From Methylobacterium sp. J-048 (GTDB taxonomy: Bacteria > Pseudomonadota > Alphaproteobacteria > Rhizobiales > Beijerinckiaceae), in NCBI RefSeq assembly GCF_022829515.1, contig NZ_JAKSYL010000100.1, positions 1-64,000 of the forward strand: a stretch of 64,000 nt of DNA. The letters are read 5' to 3'. Positions within the stretch are counted from its first letter, which is position 1, and every line of letters starts with the position of its first letter. This document shows, piece by piece, positions 24,334 to 32,740 of this stretch. The notes beneath the pieces are model-generated. The model ran no database searches. It saw nothing but the letters and a program-made list of their open reading frames with translations, and was not told the DNA's origin. A program made the position numbers and the translations under genes.

Positions 24334-24732
24334 ATGAAGCTCAACCACATCAATCTGACGAGCATCGACGTCCCTGCTGACGTAGCGATGTTCGAGACCT
24401 ATTTCGGGCTGCGCACGTCGGTGATGCGTGGGAAGGCACTTGCGGTCATGCACGACGACGACGGCATGCTGCTGGTCCTGAATGACTTCGCGAAAAAGCG
24501 GGGCAACTTCGCCTACCCCGAGGATAGTGATGTCCATCACATCGGTTTCATCCAAGACAGTCGGGATCAGGTCGATGCGCTGAACGCGCGCCTGAAGGTC
24601 GACGGCTGGGACGTGCCAGAGCCTCGCGATTACCACGGCGCCTGGACGTTCTACTTCAAGGCTAAGGGCGGCTATTTCGTCGAGGTCGCTACCCAGACCC
24701 AGCTCAGGAACGCTGATCCCACGGCGGCCTGA
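24334..24732 (+). CDS. VOC (glyoxalase/dioxygenase fold) protein
   Basis: The 132-residue product starts MKLNHINLTSIDVPADVAMF, the usual first strand of the vicinal-oxygen-chelate fold with a metal-ligand His at residue 5. The second half has DVHHIGFIQDSRDQVDALNA with the next His, and FKAKGGYFVEVATQ with Glu in the place of the last ligand. It is a one-domain-length protein that forms dimers in this family. It could be a glyoxalase-like lyase, dioxygenase or resistance protein; the substrate is unknown. Confidence 0.8.
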   Translation: MKLNHINLTSIDVPADVAMFETYFGLRTSVMRGKALAVMHDDDGMLLVLNDFAKKRGNFAYPEDSDVHHIGFIQDSRDQVDALNARLKVDGWDVPEPRDYHGAWTFYFKAKGGYFVEVATQTQLRNADPTAA

Positions 24733-24994
24733 CGAATCCACTGCGAACGGTGTATGCCGCCCCGTACGCGTGTTTCGTCGAACGTCCGCTTCTGCCGTTA
24801 TCGCGCGGCGGAAGCGGACCGTCGCAGACCCACCCGTCGCGGACCTTACGGATGGGTCCCAAGCGCTCGATCTGGACCACGAGAGCCGCTCCCGATCGCG
24901 TCGCAATCGAGCTCGCCCCTCAGTCCTCGATTGAACCTGCTCACTTTCACCGAACCGAAATTCCCTTCGGCAGCGAGCGTTCAGGTCGTTCCGC

Positions 24995-25978
24995 CTACCC
25001 CCACAGATCCGCCTCCGGCGGGTGCACGATGCTGCCATCGTATCGCAGCGGCGGGTCGCGGTCGCGGGCGAGCAGCAGCGGGCCGTCGAGGTCGACGAAA
25101 TCGGCCTGGGACGCCAACAGCGTGGCGGGCGCCATGCCGAGCGAGGTGCCGAGCATGCAACCGACCATCACGGACAGGCCGCGCGCCCGGGCCTCACGAG
25201 CCAGCAGCACCGCCTCGGTGAGGCCGCCGGTCTTGTCGAGCTTGATGTTGATCGCGTCGTAGCGACCGGCGAGCGCGTCGAGGCCGGCGCGGTCGTGCAG
25301 GCTCTCGTCGGCGCAGACCGGGACCGGGTGCGAGATCTCGGCGAGCAGGGCGTCGGCATCGGCCGGAAGCGGCTGCTCGATCAGCGCGACGCCGGCCTCC
25401 AGGCAGGCTGCGAGGTTGGCTTCCAGCGTCTCGGGCCGCCACGCCTCGTTGGCGTCGACGATCAGCCGGGAACCGGGCGCGCCGGCCCGCACGGCGGCGA
25501 TGCGCTCGGGGTCGCCTTCCCCGCCGAGCTTGACCTTGAGCAGCGGCCGGTGGGCCGCCGTGCGGGCGGCCTCGCCCATGCTCTCCGGGGTGCCGAGGCT
25601 GAGCGTGTAGGCGGTCACCGCCGGCTGCGGCGCGGGCAGGCCGGCAATCTCCCAGGCGCGGCGGCCCTGAAGCTTGGCATCGAGGTCGAACAGGGCGCAA
25701 TCCAGGGCGTTGCGGGCCGCGCCGGCCTTCATCCGCGCCGTGAGTTCGTCCCGCCCGATCCCGGCGCCGATCGCATCCGCCTGCGCCTCGATCAGGGCGA
25801 CGACGCTCTCGACGCTCTCGCCGTAGCGCGGATAGGGCACGCATTCGCCGCGTCCGACCCCATTCGCGTCCGTGATGGTCGCCACCACCAAGGCGATCTC
25901 GGTGCGGCTGCCGCGGGAGATCGTGAACGCCCCAGCGATCGGGAAGCGCTCCACCGAAAGGGTCAGGCGGCGGGCCAT
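24995..25978 (-). CDS. dgcA: N-acetyl-D-glutamate racemase
   Basis: This 327-residue enolase-superfamily protein carries the muconate-lactonising subgroup residues in order: KVKLGG (catalytic Lys pair), LIVDANEAW, ALIEQPLP and VPVCADESLH (metal ligands), then INIKLDKTGG (second Lys). The sequence alone would suggest L-Ala-D/L-Glu epimerase. The preceding gene encodes the DUF1611 protein DgcN, and the pair defines the D-glutamate catabolic route in which DgcN acetylates D-Glu and DgcA racemises N-acetyl-D-Glu to the L form. The ATG lies one base after the dgcN stop, so translation is probably coupled. Confidence 0.85.
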   Translation of the reverse strand: MARRLTLSVERFPIAGAFTISRGSRTEIALVVATITDANGVGRGECVPYPRYGESVESVVALIEAQADAIGAGIGRDELTARMKAGAARNALDCALFDLDAKLQGRRAWEIAGLPAPQPAVTAYTLSLGTPESMGEAARTAAHRPLLKVKLGGEGDPERIAAVRAGAPGSRLIVDANEAWRPETLEANLAACLEAGVALIEQPLPADADALLAEISHPVPVCADESLHDRAGLDALAGRYDAINIKLDKTGGLTEAVLLAREARARGLSVMVGCMLGTSLGMAPATLLASQADFVDLDGPLLLARDRDPPLRYDGSIVHPPEADLWG

Positions 25979-25979
25979 G

Positions 25980-26993
25980 TCAGACCTCCGGGAAGTCGGA
26001 AACGATCCGGTCGACCAGCCCGGCGACGCCGAAGCGCACCGGGTCGGTGGCGGGCAGGCCGTGCTCCGCGGCGAGCTTTTCGAGAAGCGTCTTCGCCTCG
26101 CTCTCGCCGAGCGCCTGTGTGTTCACGGAGATGCCCACCGGGCGGATCGCCGGGTTGGTCAGGCTGCCGAGCTGCACCGTGAGGTCGATCACCTGCTGGA
26201 GGGTCGGGAGCGGGTGCTTCACGCCGCGCATGGTGCTGCGGGTGGGCTCGTGGCAGACCACGAAGGCGTCGGCCTGGGCGCCGTGCAGCAGGCCGAGGCT
26301 GACGCCCGCGAAGGACGGGTGGAACAGCGAGCCCTGGCCCTCGATCAGGTCCCAGTGATTCGGCGCGGCCTCGGGCGAGATCGACTCGACCGCGCCGGAG
26401 ATGAAGTCGGCCACCACGGCGTCGATGGCGACGCCCTTGCCCGAGATGAACACGCCGGTCTGGCCGGTGGCGCAGAAATCGGCGTCGAGGCCGCGCTCGC
26501 GCATGCCGCGCTCCAGGGCCAGCACGGTGTACTTCTTGCCGACCGAGCAGTCGGTGCCGACGGTGAGCAGGCGCCGGCCCGCGCGCTTGGTGCCCTTGCC
26601 GGTGGGGAAGCGCTCGTCGGTGTGGCGAACGTCGTGGAGCTGGCGGCCGCGCCGGGCGGCGGCCTCGGCGATGGCCGGGACCGCGCCGAGCTTGACGTGC
26701 AGGCCGCTCGCCACGTCGAGCCCGGCCTCGATCGCCCCCACGATCTCCTTCACCCAATGGTCCGGCAGGACGCCGCCGGCGTTGACGACTCCGATCACCA
26801 GGGTCCGGCAGCCCTTGGCCAGGGCCTCGGGCAGGGTCATGTCGGGGATGCCGAGATCGGCGGCGCAACCGGGCAACCGCATCTGGCCGACGCACCAGTC
26901 CGGGCGCCAGTCCTTGATGCCGTAGGCGGTCTTGGCCGCCAGCGTGTCGGGCACGTCGCCCAGGAACATCAGATAGGGCGTAGCGATCTGCAT
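25980..26993 (-). CDS. dgcN: D-glutamate N-acetyltransferase, DUF1611 family
   Basis: The 337-residue protein has the DUF1611 layout. An N-terminal Rossmann-like part includes MRLPGCAADLGIPDMTLPEA and LVIGVVNAGGVLP. A P-loop-like GTDCSVGKKYTVLALERGMR follows near residue 170, then GQTGVFISGKG and LIEGQGSLFHPSFAGVSLGL. In this family DgcN transfers an acetyl group from acetyl-CoA to D-glutamate, feeding DgcA. Older annotation as a P-loop protein of unknown function refers to the same family. It is the first gene of the two-gene operon; no dedicated regulator or transporter is next to it. Confidence 0.85.
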   Translation of the reverse strand: MQIATPYLMFLGDVPDTLAAKTAYGIKDWRPDWCVGQMRLPGCAADLGIPDMTLPEALAKGCRTLVIGVVNAGGVLPDHWVKEIVGAIEAGLDVASGLHVKLGAVPAIAEAAARRGRQLHDVRHTDERFPTGKGTKRAGRRLLTVGTDCSVGKKYTVLALERGMRERGLDADFCATGQTGVFISGKGVAIDAVVADFISGAVESISPEAAPNHWDLIEGQGSLFHPSFAGVSLGLLHGAQADAFVVCHEPTRSTMRGVKHPLPTLQQVIDLTVQLGSLTNPAIRPVGISVNTQALGESEAKTLLEKLAAEHGLPATDPVRFGVAGLVDRIVSDFPEV

Positions 26994-27064
26994 CGGTCGA
27001 AAAGCCTTCTGGGGAAGCCGGCGCTCCGTCTATGCGGGATCGCGGCCGCTAGGCGCAATGCACG

Positions 27065-27847
27065 ATGGCGGCCAGGACGGTGGACGCCGCCTCCGCCGGG
27101 CGCATCGCCGGCATGCGGCACCGGGTTGCTGCGGCGACGGATTTATCCGCGGCATTCTCACTCGCAGCCTGCAAGACCCGGAACGAGCCGCCTCCGAGCG
27201 TGATTGCCGATGCACCCGGTGCTCCCGATTCGCGACTTGTGCCGATCGAGCTGCCGTCCGCAACCGGAGGCCCTCCGATGATCTTCATGACCGACGCCGC
27301 CGGTGCCCTGACCTATGTCAGCTCCGAATGGCACGGCCTCACCGGGCAGGACAGCCGCAAGGCCGTCGGGCAGGGCTGGTTCGAGCGGCTCAACACCGAG
27401 GACGGCGCGGTGCTGCGGGCGGTCATCAAGGAGGCGGCGCAGGCCCAGGCGGAGTTCGTCGTGCGGTTTCGCCTGGCCCGCGACGGGGGTGGCTCCATCT
27501 GGGCGGCGGCCGGCGCGGTGCCGTCCTACGGGCCTCCGAATCACACCTTCCTGGGCTTTCTCGGCTCGATCACCGAACTGGCCCCCGGCGGGAGCGAGAC
27601 CGAGGCGCAGGGCGGCCTCGGCCGCTTCGTGCCGCCGCCGCCGCGCTCTTCGACGGCCCCGGTCTCGACCCTCGACCTCGTCGCCGACCATCTGCTGATC
27701 GCGCACGGCCTGATCGAGGTGGATGGCGGCAAGTCGGCGCTGGCGCCCCTGCGCGAGGCCCTGTTCCGGGTTGGCCAGGAGATCGCTCAGAAGATGGCGG
27801 TCACGCCTGCCCCGGCGACGATCGAGAACGGCGAGACGCTTCACTGA
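27065..27847 (+). CDS. PAS-domain protein
   Basis: From about residue 70 the protein has a PAS fold: MIFMTDAAGALTYVSSEWHG, LTGQDSRKAVGQGWFERLNTED, then VRFRLARDGGGSIWAAAGAV. The C-terminal 80 residues are mostly polar and contain a helical segment but no kinase, GGDEF or EAL domain. It is probably a stand-alone sensor or adaptor. The start is unsure: ATG 27065, GTG 27200 or ATG 27278 are possible, and the first 45 residues have little character of a folded protein. It is divergent from dgcN and convergent with a GNAT gene. Confidence 0.65.
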   Translation: MAARTVDAASAGRIAGMRHRVAAATDLSAAFSLAACKTRNEPPPSVIADAPGAPDSRLVPIELPSATGGPPMIFMTDAAGALTYVSSEWHGLTGQDSRKAVGQGWFERLNTEDGAVLRAVIKEAAQAQAEFVVRFRLARDGGGSIWAAAGAVPSYGPPNHTFLGFLGSITELAPGGSETEAQGGLGRFVPPPPRSSTAPVSTLDLVADHLLIAHGLIEVDGGKSALAPLREALFRVGQEIAQKMAVTPAPATIENGETLH

Positions 27848-27889
27848 GACCGGCCCCGCGCTTACCGGGACCGGTCCTGACGTGACGGA

Positions 27890-28441
27890 TCAGGCGGCGC
27901 GTCGTCGCGCGACCGCGGCCTCGTCCGACACGGTCTCGATCGGAGCGAGGACGCCGGTGGCCCGGACCATCCCCTCGGCACCCCAGAGTGCCCCCGGGCG
28001 CAGCTCCAGGCCGAGGAAACGGGCGCGCTCGAACGGGCCCGGCAAAGTGAGACCCTCCGCCAGCACAGGATCGAAGCCGAACCGGACGTAGTACGGCGCA
28101 TCGCCGACCAGCAGCACGGCGCCGTGGCCCAGCGACTCGGCCCGCCCGAGGGCGGCCTGCATCATCACCGAGCCGAGCCCCTGGCCCTGGATCTCCGGAT
28201 CGACCGCGAGCGGTCCCAGCAGCAGCGCCGGGCGGGCGAGCCCGGCCTCGACGTGCCACAGCCGCAATGTGCCGACGAGGCGGCCGCGCCGGGTCGCCGC
28301 GAAGGCGAGGCCGCGCGCGGGCAGACGCCCCTCGCGCAGGCGCTCCGACGTCTTGGCGCGTCGGTTGCCGGCAAAGCACGCGTTGAGCAGGCGCTCGCGC
28401 GCCGGGACGTCCTGGATGCGCTCCGCGCGGATCTCGATCAT
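27890..28441 (-). CDS. GNAT-family N-acetyltransferase
   Basis: The 183-residue protein starts MIEIRAERIQDVPARERLL and carries the acetyl-CoA core LGPLAVDPEIQGQGLGSVMMQ. The VLLVGDAPYYVRFGFDP strand-loop follows, then a C-terminal part (RARFLGLELRPGALWG) typical of the YhbS-like subfamily. The acceptor is unknown. The ATG at 28441 gives the proper family start; upstream sequence in frame is not conserved. It follows ornithine decarboxylase on the complementary side without a shared operon. Confidence 0.85.
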   Translation of the reverse strand: MIEIRAERIQDVPARERLLNACFAGNRRAKTSERLREGRLPARGLAFAATRRGRLVGTLRLWHVEAGLARPALLLGPLAVDPEIQGQGLGSVMMQAALGRAESLGHGAVLLVGDAPYYVRFGFDPVLAEGLTLPGPFERARFLGLELRPGALWGAEGMVRATGVLAPIETVSDEAAVARRRAA

Positions 28442-28569
28442 GGCGGTGCCCTCCCCGGGCCGACAAGCGGGAGAAGCGTTCTTGGATGGCGGGCCGAGGG
28501 CGCCCCATCCCTGCACGTTTGGGGATCGATGCCCGGCGGCCAGGGGCCGCCGGAACAGTCCGAAAAGAA

Positions 28570-29736
28570 TCAGATGACGATCTGCTGAAGGGGCGGGAAG
28601 CCGTTGAAGGCCACCGCCGCGTAGGTCGTGGTGTAGGCGCCCGTGCCCTCGATCAGGACCTTGTCGCCGATCGAGAGCGAGACCGGCAGCGGGTAGAGCT
28701 GCCGCTCGTAGAGCACGTCCACCGAGTCGCAGGTCGGCCCGGCGATGACGCAGGGCTCGGTCCGGTCCCCGTCGCGGGTGGTGCGGATCGGGTAGCGGAT
28801 CGACTCGTCCATGGTCTCGGCCAGGCCGCCGAACTTGCCGATGTCGAGATAGACCCAGCGCACCTCGTCGGCATCAGCGGACTTCTTCGACACCAGCACG
28901 ACCTCGGCCTCGATCAGGCCGGCATTGCCGACCATGCCGCGGCCCGGCTCGATGATCGTCTCCGGGATCCGGTTGCCGAAATGCTTGGTCAGGCCGCGGA
29001 AGATCGCCTCGCCGTAGCTCTCCACGCCCGGCACCGCCTTGAGGTACTTGGTCGGGAAGCCGCCGCCGAGGTTGACCATCGACAGGAAGATGCCGCGCTC
29101 GGCGCATTCACGGAAGATCGCCGCCGCGGAACCCAGCGCCCCGTCCCAGGCCTCGGTGTTGCCCTGCTGCGATCCGACATGGAACGAGATGCCGTAGGCC
29201 TCGAGCCCCTGCCGGTGGGCATGCTCGAGCACGTCGGTGGCCATCTCGGGCACGCAGCCGAACTTGCGCGACAGCGGCCAGTCGGCACCGGCGCCGTCGC
29301 ACAGGATGCGGCAGAACACCCGCACATCGGAGGCCGCGATCTCCACGGCCTCGGCGGCCCGGGCGATCTTGTCGACCTCGGCCTGGCAATCCACCGCGAA
29401 CAGGCGGATGCCGAGCTTCAGCGCGCGGCGGATGCAGCGCTCCTTCTTGATGGTGTTGCCGAAGGAGATCCGGTCCGGGGTCGCGCCGGCGGCCAACGCC
29501 ATCTCCATCTCGGCCACCGAGGCGGTGTCGAAGCAGGAGCCCATCTCGGCGAGCAGGCGCAGCACCTCGGGGGCCGGGTTGGCCTTCACTGCGTAGAACA
29601 CGCGGGTGTCCGGCAGGGAGCGCGCGAAGGCGGTGTAGTTGTCGCGCACGACGTCGAGGTCGAGGACCATCACGGGTCCCTCGTCCTGACCGAGGTCACG
29701 GCGCACGCGCAGGAAATCACGGATGCGATCGGTCAT
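28570..29736 (-). CDS. Ornithine (lysine/ornithine) decarboxylase, alanine-racemase fold
   Basis: This 388-residue PLP enzyme is of fold type III, the eukaryote-like ODC family. FYAVKANP carries the PLP lysine, then SFGNTIKKERCI, the glycine-rich LGGGFPTKYL, IEPGRGMVG and, near the end, AGPTCDSVDVLY with the active-site Cys. It makes putrescine from ornithine, and alphaproteobacterial members may also use lysine. The ATG at 29736 matches the family start (VMVLDLDVVRDNYTAF at about residue 22). It is preceded by an unusually long leader with its own ribosome site, which suggests control after transcription starts. Confidence 0.9.
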   Translation of the reverse strand: MTDRIRDFLRVRRDLGQDEGPVMVLDLDVVRDNYTAFARSLPDTRVFYAVKANPAPEVLRLLAEMGSCFDTASVAEMEMALAAGATPDRISFGNTIKKERCIRRALKLGIRLFAVDCQAEVDKIARAAEAVEIAASDVRVFCRILCDGAGADWPLSRKFGCVPEMATDVLEHAHRQGLEAYGISFHVGSQQGNTEAWDGALGSAAAIFRECAERGIFLSMVNLGGGFPTKYLKAVPGVESYGEAIFRGLTKHFGNRIPETIIEPGRGMVGNAGLIEAEVVLVSKKSADADEVRWVYLDIGKFGGLAETMDESIRYPIRTTRDGDRTEPCVIAGPTCDSVDVLYERQLYPLPVSLSIGDKVLIEGTGAYTTTYAAVAFNGFPPLQQIVI

Positions 29737-30212
29737 GGTCGTCTCCCGGCACGGGTTCGCGAGCGCCCGTCCTGCGGGCGCGCTGTCGATGTGACGGCCC
29801 AACGGGCCGCCGGCGTCAGGGGGCGATGCGTCGCGCGGACCCACGCGCTTTGGAGACGCGTCGATCCATGCGGGCGCAGAGCACCCGGAAGCTGCCGTGG
29901 ATTGGAAGGGAGGACCCCACCGCACGCCGGGCAAAGAGAAACAAGCCTCTTCGGTGCCGGCCTTTGGAGGGCCGACGAGACCAAAAAAGCCCGTTCGTCG
30001 TTGCTTTAAGCTGCGTCCCCCGTGGAGAGCGGGGTTCGCCGGTTTCGCCTCCGGCTGCCGGTTGTTGTCGGGGTCCGGTGTTGCCACCTGGATGCCGGCC
30101 GTAGGGATCCACCCTTGCGACCATCGATCCTTTAAGACCCCTGGCGGCTGTCCGGCAGTTGACCGGATGCCCACCAACCGGCACGCGGCCACAGGCACGT
30201 GCGAAATTGGGC
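29737..30212 (-). ncRNA. Long 5' leader of the ornithine decarboxylase gene, probably speF-type
   Basis: About 475 bases separate the predicted start of transcription from the decarboxylase ATG. The part at about 29,960-30,125 (minus strand) is rich in short complementary blocks: CCCC...GGGG around 30,015-30,040, CGACGA...TCGTCG with a T6 run between, and GGGC...GCCC. Alphaproteobacterial ornithine decarboxylase genes are known to carry a conserved 'speF' leader RNA. The location and the general look agree with it, but I cannot align it here. No other gene fits in this gap except the possible leader reading frame. Confidence 0.5.
29816..30124 (-). CDS. Possible leader reading frame of ornithine decarboxylase
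   Basis: An ATG at 30124 is preceded by AAAGGA at 4-5 bases, the best ribosome site in the region, and opens a 102-codon frame that ends 79 bases before the decarboxylase start. The first residues are MVARVDPYGRHPGGNTGPRQ, then a basic, Gly/Arg-rich sequence. The RNA of the first half overlaps the most structured part of the leader. In enterobacteria a short leader peptide (SpeFL) senses ornithine; an analogous role here is a guess. It may equally be a shadow of the RNA. Confidence 0.35.
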   Translation of the reverse strand: MVARVDPYGRHPGGNTGPRQQPAAGGETGEPRSPRGTQLKATTNGLFWSRRPSKGRHRRGLFLFARRAVGSSLPIHGSFRVLCARMDRRVSKARGSARRIAP

Positions 30213-30218
30213 AGGGCG

Positions 30219-30247
30219 CATATACGCAGAACGGCCCCCGACAACAA
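30219..30247 (-). promoter_or_regulatory. Candidate sigma-70-type promoter of the decarboxylase leader
   Basis: On the minus strand TTGTTG (30247-30242) and TATATG (30224-30219) are separated by exactly 17 bases. Transcription would begin near 30212. It is the only convincing pair in the 800-bp gap upstream of the decarboxylase gene. Confidence 0.5.
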
Positions 30248-30533
30248 GGGGATCGGGGGCCGATCGACCCGCATTTCCCCACGCGATCGTCCCTGCCTCC
30301 CGGCCGTTGCATAAACGACGCATTCCGATCGCGCGGCAGGCTCGCACGGGCTTCCCAAGCGGACCGGAAGCGGGCATCTGACCGCCGGAGCGATGTCCTT
30401 TAGACGAGCGTGCGATGGCCGGGCCGAACAGATCGAGAGCCGAGCCCGATCGCGTCGCCATCGCGCCCGGGTCCTTGTCTTTATATGACCGCCTGCGCCG
30501 AACCGGCCTGGGCGCCGGCGCGACGGCCCGGGC

Positions 30534-31064
30534 GTGAGCGCCCCCGTGAACGCCCCCGTCGGCGTGCCCGTGCGCGACCCGCGCGCAGACGGGCTTCCGG
30601 AGCCGGTGATCCGCACGGCCGGCCTCGCCGATCTCGACGCCCTGGTCGCCCTGGAGCACGCCGCCTTCGCCACCGACCGGGCCGAGCGCCGGGCGATCCG
30701 CCACGCGATCCTGTCCCCCAGCATGGATGTGCTGGCAGCCCTGATCGCGGGGCCGGACGGGGACCGGGAGCCGGTGCTCGTCGGCGCGGCTGTGCTGGAG
30801 CGCCGCCGCGGCAGCCGGATCGCCCGCCTCGCCTCGATCGCGGTGGCGCCCAACCGCGGCGGCCTCGGGCTCGGCGGCAAGCTCCTCGACGCCGCGGAGG
30901 CCCAGGCCCGCGCCCATGGCTGCGACCGCCTGCGCCTCGAAGTCCGCGCCGATAACGGGGCCGGCATCCGCCTGTACGAGCGCCGGGGCTACACCCGCTT
31001 CGCCGTGCAGCCCGCCTATTATGAGGACGGGATGGAGGCCTGGCGCTACGAGCGCGGGTTGTAG
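30534..31064 (+). CDS. RimI-like GNAT N-acetyltransferase
   Basis: The 176-residue product has ASIAVAPNRGGLGLGGKLLD as the acetyl-CoA binding motif and RLEVRADNGAGIRLYERRGY, the C-terminal strand and helix of RimI-like ribosomal or protein N-acetyltransferases. The first 28 residues are Pro-rich and not part of the fold. A GTG is used as start; internal GTG codons further on are possible. It stands alone between the decarboxylase promoter and a flippase gene. The acceptor is unknown. Confidence 0.8.
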   Translation: MSAPVNAPVGVPVRDPRADGLPEPVIRTAGLADLDALVALEHAAFATDRAERRAIRHAILSPSMDVLAALIAGPDGDREPVLVGAAVLERRRGSRIARLASIAVAPNRGGLGLGGKLLDAAEAQARAHGCDRLRLEVRADNGAGIRLYERRGYTRFAVQPAYYEDGMEAWRYERGL

Positions 31065-31174
31065 GGGCTCTTCGGCCCTCGCCCTGTTCCCGCCCTGTTA
31101 GGAGAGTCTTACGGGTCCCTGCCTACATCCCTGGGGCAGCCCGAAAAAACCTCGCCGCGCATGAGGCGCCGTCC

Positions 31175-32617
31175 ATGGCCGTGATCGCCGCCTTCGTGAT
31201 CAATGCGGGGCTGAACTTCGTCCTCGGACTGCTGATCGCCCAGTTGCTCGGGCCGGCCGATTTCGGCCGGTTCGCGCTGGCGACCACCGGGGCGATCGTG
31301 CTGAACACGGTGCTGTTCGAGTGGCTGCGGCTCTCGGCGACGCGGTTCTATTCAGGACGCGTGCGCGTGGACGAGCCCTGGATCCGCCACGGGCTCGACC
31401 GGGCCTATCTGCGCATCGGCCTGTTGCTGCTCGCCGCGGCTTCTCTCTGCGGGGCGTTCGGCTTCGGCGGCGGGGCGGCCGGACGCGAGGCGGTCCTGTG
31501 CGGCACGGGGCTCGCCGCCCTCGGCATCGGGGTGTTCGATTACCACGCGGCCCTGGCCCGGGCCCGGTTCGACGGAAAACTCTATCTCGGGCTCGTGGCG
31601 GTCAAGAACGTCCTGGCCTTCGTGCTGATGGCCGCGGCCGCGTGGTGGCTGCCGCAGCCGGCCTGGGTGCTGGCGGCGGCGGGGCTCAGCCAGCTCGCCG
31701 CGGTCTTCCTGCTGCGCCACCCGCTGCGCGATCCCAGGATGCCGTTCGAGCGGCCGCGCCTCGGCCCGACCTGGGGCATCTTCGCCCGCTACGGCCTGCC
31801 GCTGATCGCGGCCAACACTGCCTACCAGTGCCTCGCCTTCGTGAACCGGGGCGCGATCGCCGGCCATGCCGGTTTCGCCGAGGCCGGCTATTTTGCGCTG
31901 GCCGCCGACGTCACCTCGCGCTCGCTGATGACGCTCGGCACCGCGCTGGACCTGCTGCTGTTCCAGTTCGCCGTCCAGGCCGAGGAGCAGCTCGGCCGCG
32001 CGGCCGCCGAGGCGCAGGTCGCCGAGAATGCAGGCACGGTGTTCGCCCTGCTGGCGCCCTGCGCGGTCGGTTTCTGGGCGGTCCTGCCGGCGCTCCAGGG
32101 GCTGGTCGTGCCCGAGGCCTATCGCGGCCCGTTCGAGAGCTACAGCGTCGCGCTGATGCCCGGCCTGTTCTGCCTGTCGATGATGTTCTACGCCCTCAAC
32201 CCGGTCTTCCAGATCCGCCGCCGGACCTTTCCGGTGATCGCCGCCGCGCTGGTCGGGCTCGCGGTCAACGGCGCCGGCCTGCTGCTCCTGCCCGAGCTGA
32301 TGGGCGGGATGGGCGTCGCCCTGGCCCAGACCCTGGGTCTCGCCGCCGCCGCGCTCTGGCTCGGCTGGCGGGCGCTGACCGGCCCCGAGCGGATCCTGCT
32401 GCCCTGGGGCCAGATCGGCGCCGCGACCCTCGCCGGCGGGGCGATGGGCCTCGCGCTGGCGCCGTTCCGGCACCTGCCGCCCGCCGCCGCCCTGGCGGTG
32501 CTGGTCCCGGCCGGGGCGGCGCTCTACGGGGCGCTGGTCTGGATCTTCGACATCGCCGGCCTGCGCCGGCAGGTCGCCGCGCGCCTGCGCCCGAACCGGA
32601 CCATCGCGGCGGAGTAG
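31175..32617 (+). CDS. Polysaccharide flippase (MOP superfamily, Wzx-like)
   Basis: The 480-residue integral membrane protein has about 12-14 hydrophobic helices, starting with VIAAFVINAGLNFVLGLLIA and including QLLGPADFGRFALATTGAIV, the usual signature near the N-terminus of Wzx/RfbX proteins. It probably flips a lipid-linked oligosaccharide across the inner membrane. No glycosyltransferase genes lie next to it. A second flippase of the same family occurs at 57197-58612. The ATG is the first in frame after a poor ribosome site. Confidence 0.8.
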   Translation: MAVIAAFVINAGLNFVLGLLIAQLLGPADFGRFALATTGAIVLNTVLFEWLRLSATRFYSGRVRVDEPWIRHGLDRAYLRIGLLLLAAASLCGAFGFGGGAAGREAVLCGTGLAALGIGVFDYHAALARARFDGKLYLGLVAVKNVLAFVLMAAAAWWLPQPAWVLAAAGLSQLAAVFLLRHPLRDPRMPFERPRLGPTWGIFARYGLPLIAANTAYQCLAFVNRGAIAGHAGFAEAGYFALAADVTSRSLMTLGTALDLLLFQFAVQAEEQLGRAAAEAQVAENAGTVFALLAPCAVGFWAVLPALQGLVVPEAYRGPFESYSVALMPGLFCLSMMFYALNPVFQIRRRTFPVIAAALVGLAVNGAGLLLLPELMGGMGVALAQTLGLAAAALWLGWRALTGPERILLPWGQIGAATLAGGAMGLALAPFRHLPPAAALAVLVPAGAALYGALVWIFDIAGLRRQVAARLRPNRTIAAE

Positions 32618-32740
32618 CCGCCTCCGGCTTTTCAACTTTCGCGGACCTGCAACCCCGCGACGCCGCCTCCGCTTGAATCCGCCGCCGGTTCCGGCGAAAC
32701 CGGTTCTGGAACAAGTCCAAAAAGAACCGGGGCGGAGACG

